Shown piece after piece: positions 5,309 to 6,368 of a DNA stretch of 6,368 nucleotides. How positions within the stretch are numbered: position 1 is the stretch's first letter; each line of letters starts with the position of its first letter. The DNA comes from Planctomycetaceae bacterium (GTDB lineage Bacteria; Planctomycetota; Planctomycetia; Pirellulales; Thermoguttaceae). The stretch is from positions 1 to 6,368 of the forward strand of contig JAITST010000021.1 of NCBI GenBank assembly GCA_031287585.1, written 5' to 3'. A program made the translations under genes and the position numbers. The notes under the pieces were generated by a model. That model made no database searches, had not been told where the DNA came from, and saw only the letters and a list, made by a program, of their open reading frames with translations.

Positions 5309-5315
5309 AATATCA

Positions 5316-6176
5316 ATGGCTAAAATGATTGCATTTGATCAGGAAGCACGCGAGGCGTTACGCCGCGGTGTAACGAAACTTGCGAAGGCAGTTAAGGTTA
5401 CGTTAGGACCGCGCGGTCGTAACGTTATCATTCAAAAAAGTTTCGGTTCGCCTCTTGTGACAAAAGACGGCGTAACGGTTGCGAAAGAGGTTGACCTCGA
5501 AGACACCTACGAGAATATGGGTGCGAAGATGGTTCGTGAGGTTGCCAGTAAGACCAGCGACATTGCGGGCGACGGTACAACTACCGCAACCATTCTCGCG
5601 GAGGCGATTTTCAACGAAGGTATGAAGGCGGTTGTCGCGGGCGTTAATCCGCTTCAGATGAAAACCGGAATGGATAAAGCAGTAGAAAACATCATTGCAC
5701 AACTGAAAAAGATGGCGGTGTCTGTCAAAGACAACAAAACCGAAATCGCTCAGGTTGGTGCTATCGCGTCAAACAACAACGCTGAAATCGGCAGTCTGCT
5801 TGCGGACGCGATGGAGAAAGTTGGTAAGGATGGCGTGATAACGGTTGACGAGGGTAAGTCGTTGAAGACGGAAGTTGAGTGGGTTGAAGGTATGCAGTTT
5901 GACCGCGGTTATCTTTCGCCGTACTTTGTCACCGACCCGACGAAGATGGAATGTGTTCTCGAAAATGCGTACTTGCTCATTAGCGAGAAAAAGATTTCAA
6001 ATATCAAAGAAATGATTCCGGTTCTTGAAGCGGTTATTAACACTGGTCGTCCGCTGTTGATTATCGCGGAGGACGTTGACGGCGAAGCGTTGGCGACATT
6101 GGTTATCAATCGTTTGCGAGGAACGATGAAAGTTTGTGCAATCAAAGCACCTAATAAGCAAACAATGACTTACTGA
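5316..6176 (+). CDS. groEL: chaperonin GroEL, interrupted after about half its length
   Basis: This is the N-terminal half of the 60-kDa chaperonin: 286 codons against about 540-550 normally. Present are the nucleotide-binding equatorial segment (VTLGPRGRNV 28-37, TKDGVTVAKE 49-58, AGDGTTTATI 84-93), the first intermediate segment (about 134-190), and much of the apical domain (EGMQFDRGYLSPYF 191-204, KKISNI 225-230, IIAEDVDGEALATLVINRLR 249-268). Homology holds to CAIKAP at Pro279 (base 6152), where relatives continue GFGDRRK. Here seven unrelated residues (NKQTMTY) and a stop follow. The rest of the apical and intermediate domains, including the catalytic Asp of helix M, and the second equatorial half are missing. 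As written the product cannot form a working ring. The cause may be an insertion, a self-splicing intron or an assembly join. The start and operon position are normal. Confidence 0.93.
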   Translation: MAKMIAFDQEAREALRRGVTKLAKAVKVTLGPRGRNVIIQKSFGSPLVTKDGVTVAKEVDLEDTYENMGAKMVREVASKTSDIAGDGTTTATILAEAIFNEGMKAVVAGVNPLQMKTGMDKAVENIIAQLKKMAVSVKDNKTEIAQVGAIASNNNAEIGSLLADAMEKVGKDGVITVDEGKSLKTEVEWVEGMQFDRGYLSPYFVTDPTKMECVLENAYLLISEKKISNIKEMIPVLEAVINTGRPLLIIAEDVDGEALATLVINRLRGTMKVCAIKAPNKQTMTY

Positions 6177-6203
6177 AAGAATTAATAAGAACACCTTAAA
6201 ATA

Positions 6204-6222
6204 ATGTAATAAAATATTACAT
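6204..6222. repeat. perfect 8-bp AT-rich hairpin in the inserted DNA
   Basis: ATGTAATA, loop AAA, TATTACAT. It starts 51 nt past the groEL break. A subterminal hairpin near an element end is typical of IS200/IS605-type elements, but AT-rich DNA yields such stems by chance too. No T-run follows, so a terminator is unlikely. Confidence 0.5.
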
Positions 6223-6330
6223 CAGACTAAGTGTAACAAATTCCCTTCTAAAAACATCCATATTATTACAAATAAAATTTGCCGCAATTACACACCGGCC
6301 GGAGGGACAGTTTTTATAATATGAGCTAAC

Positions 6331-6368
6331 ATGAAACAAAGAAAAGTCTCGGAGGTTTCGAGTGGGAA
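6331..6368 (+). CDS. possible start of an ORF running off the window
   Basis: An ATG opens MKQRKVSEVSSG and the frame is still open at the window end. GGAGGG at 6301-6306 is 24 nt upstream, too far for this ATG. A tiny ATG-AGC-TAA frame at 6321-6329 lies closer. TATAAT at 6315-6320 could be a -10 box, but no -35 box is seen. Twelve codons are too few to name a family. If real, it would be the first gene of the inserted element. Confidence 0.2.
   Translation, partial: MKQRKVSEVSSG

Larger units (their letters stand above)
6153..6368. mobile_element. left end of an unidentified insertion in groEL
   Basis: GroEL coding stops exactly between codons at 6152/6153. The following ~140 nt are strongly AT-rich and unlike groEL. 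They include two hairpins with AAA loops (6204-6222, 6269-6281), then a GC patch with the self-complementary CCGGCCGG (6295-6302), GGAGGG (6301-6306), a perfect TATAAT (6315-6320) and a possible ORF start at 6331. No transposase or reverse-transcriptase sequence is reached, and the right end is outside the window. The 5' exon would end in T, as group I introns require, but no matching guide sequence for GCACCT is visible. A group II GTGYG start is absent at the break. Confidence 0.4.

Noticed and set aside
6150..6176. Intein in GroEL
   Set aside because: The residue after the break is Asn, not Cys or Ser, and a stop codon follows within seven residues.
6153..6368. Group I or group II intron in groEL
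   Set aside because: Not excluded, but not called. No guide sequence pairing with GCACCT, no P/Q/R/S core, no GTGYG at the break and no intron protein are visible in the 216 nt available.

Overview
The window is about 6.4 kb of bacterial DNA. The best guess at its source is a planctomycete, perhaps of the Pirellulales/Thermoguttaceae type. The reasons are the GroES sequence (an N-terminal extension before the usual start, then QPLGDRVVVRREESE), the poor Shine-Dalgarno sites in front of several genes, and the GC-rich hairpin intergenic repeats next to AT-rich spacers. This is pattern memory, not a database result.

Layout: positions 1-416 carry no gene. They hold a cluster of GC-rich hairpins (1-110) and AT-rich sequence with two kinds of dispersed repeat. 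A minus-strand block follows, read from right to left: transketolase C-terminal half (4396-3389), a RuBisCO-like protein (3360-2200), transketolase N-terminal half (2151-1243), and, after a 130-nt gap, a uroporphyrinogen-III C-methyltransferase (1112-417). The gap from 4397 to 4920 separates this block from a divergent groES-groEL pair on the plus strand (4921-5256 and 5316-6176). It holds candidate promoters for both directions, a 27-bp palindrome and further copies of the dispersed repeats. groEL matches its family only to Pro279. It then runs into AT-rich, apparently foreign sequence that continues to the window end, with two short hairpins, a perfect TATAAT box and the start of a possible ORF.

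The most interesting part is the three-gene metabolic block. The two transketolase halves flank a RuBisCO-like protein, in the order C-half, RLP, N-half. By hand alignment, the pair keeps the thiamine-diphosphate machinery (SDG...N motif, catalytic Glu, THQ histidine) but lacks several histidines and an aspartate that ordinary transketolases use to hold their sugar phosphates. The RLP keeps the two active-site lysines and KDD, but has His in place of the last metal-binding Glu and has lost the loop-6 lysine, so it should not fix CO2. The block may process an unusual ketose phosphate. Two readings are catabolism of a branched plant sugar (D-apiose type, where two-subunit transketolases and RLP decarboxylases are both known) and a methylthio- or deoxy-pentose salvage route (R. 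rubrum-type RLP). The window cannot decide between them.

The chaperone half is a standard groESL operon with two oddities. GroES has a CCxxxCC cysteine cluster at its N-terminus, and groEL is interrupted in the highly conserved KAPGFGD region.
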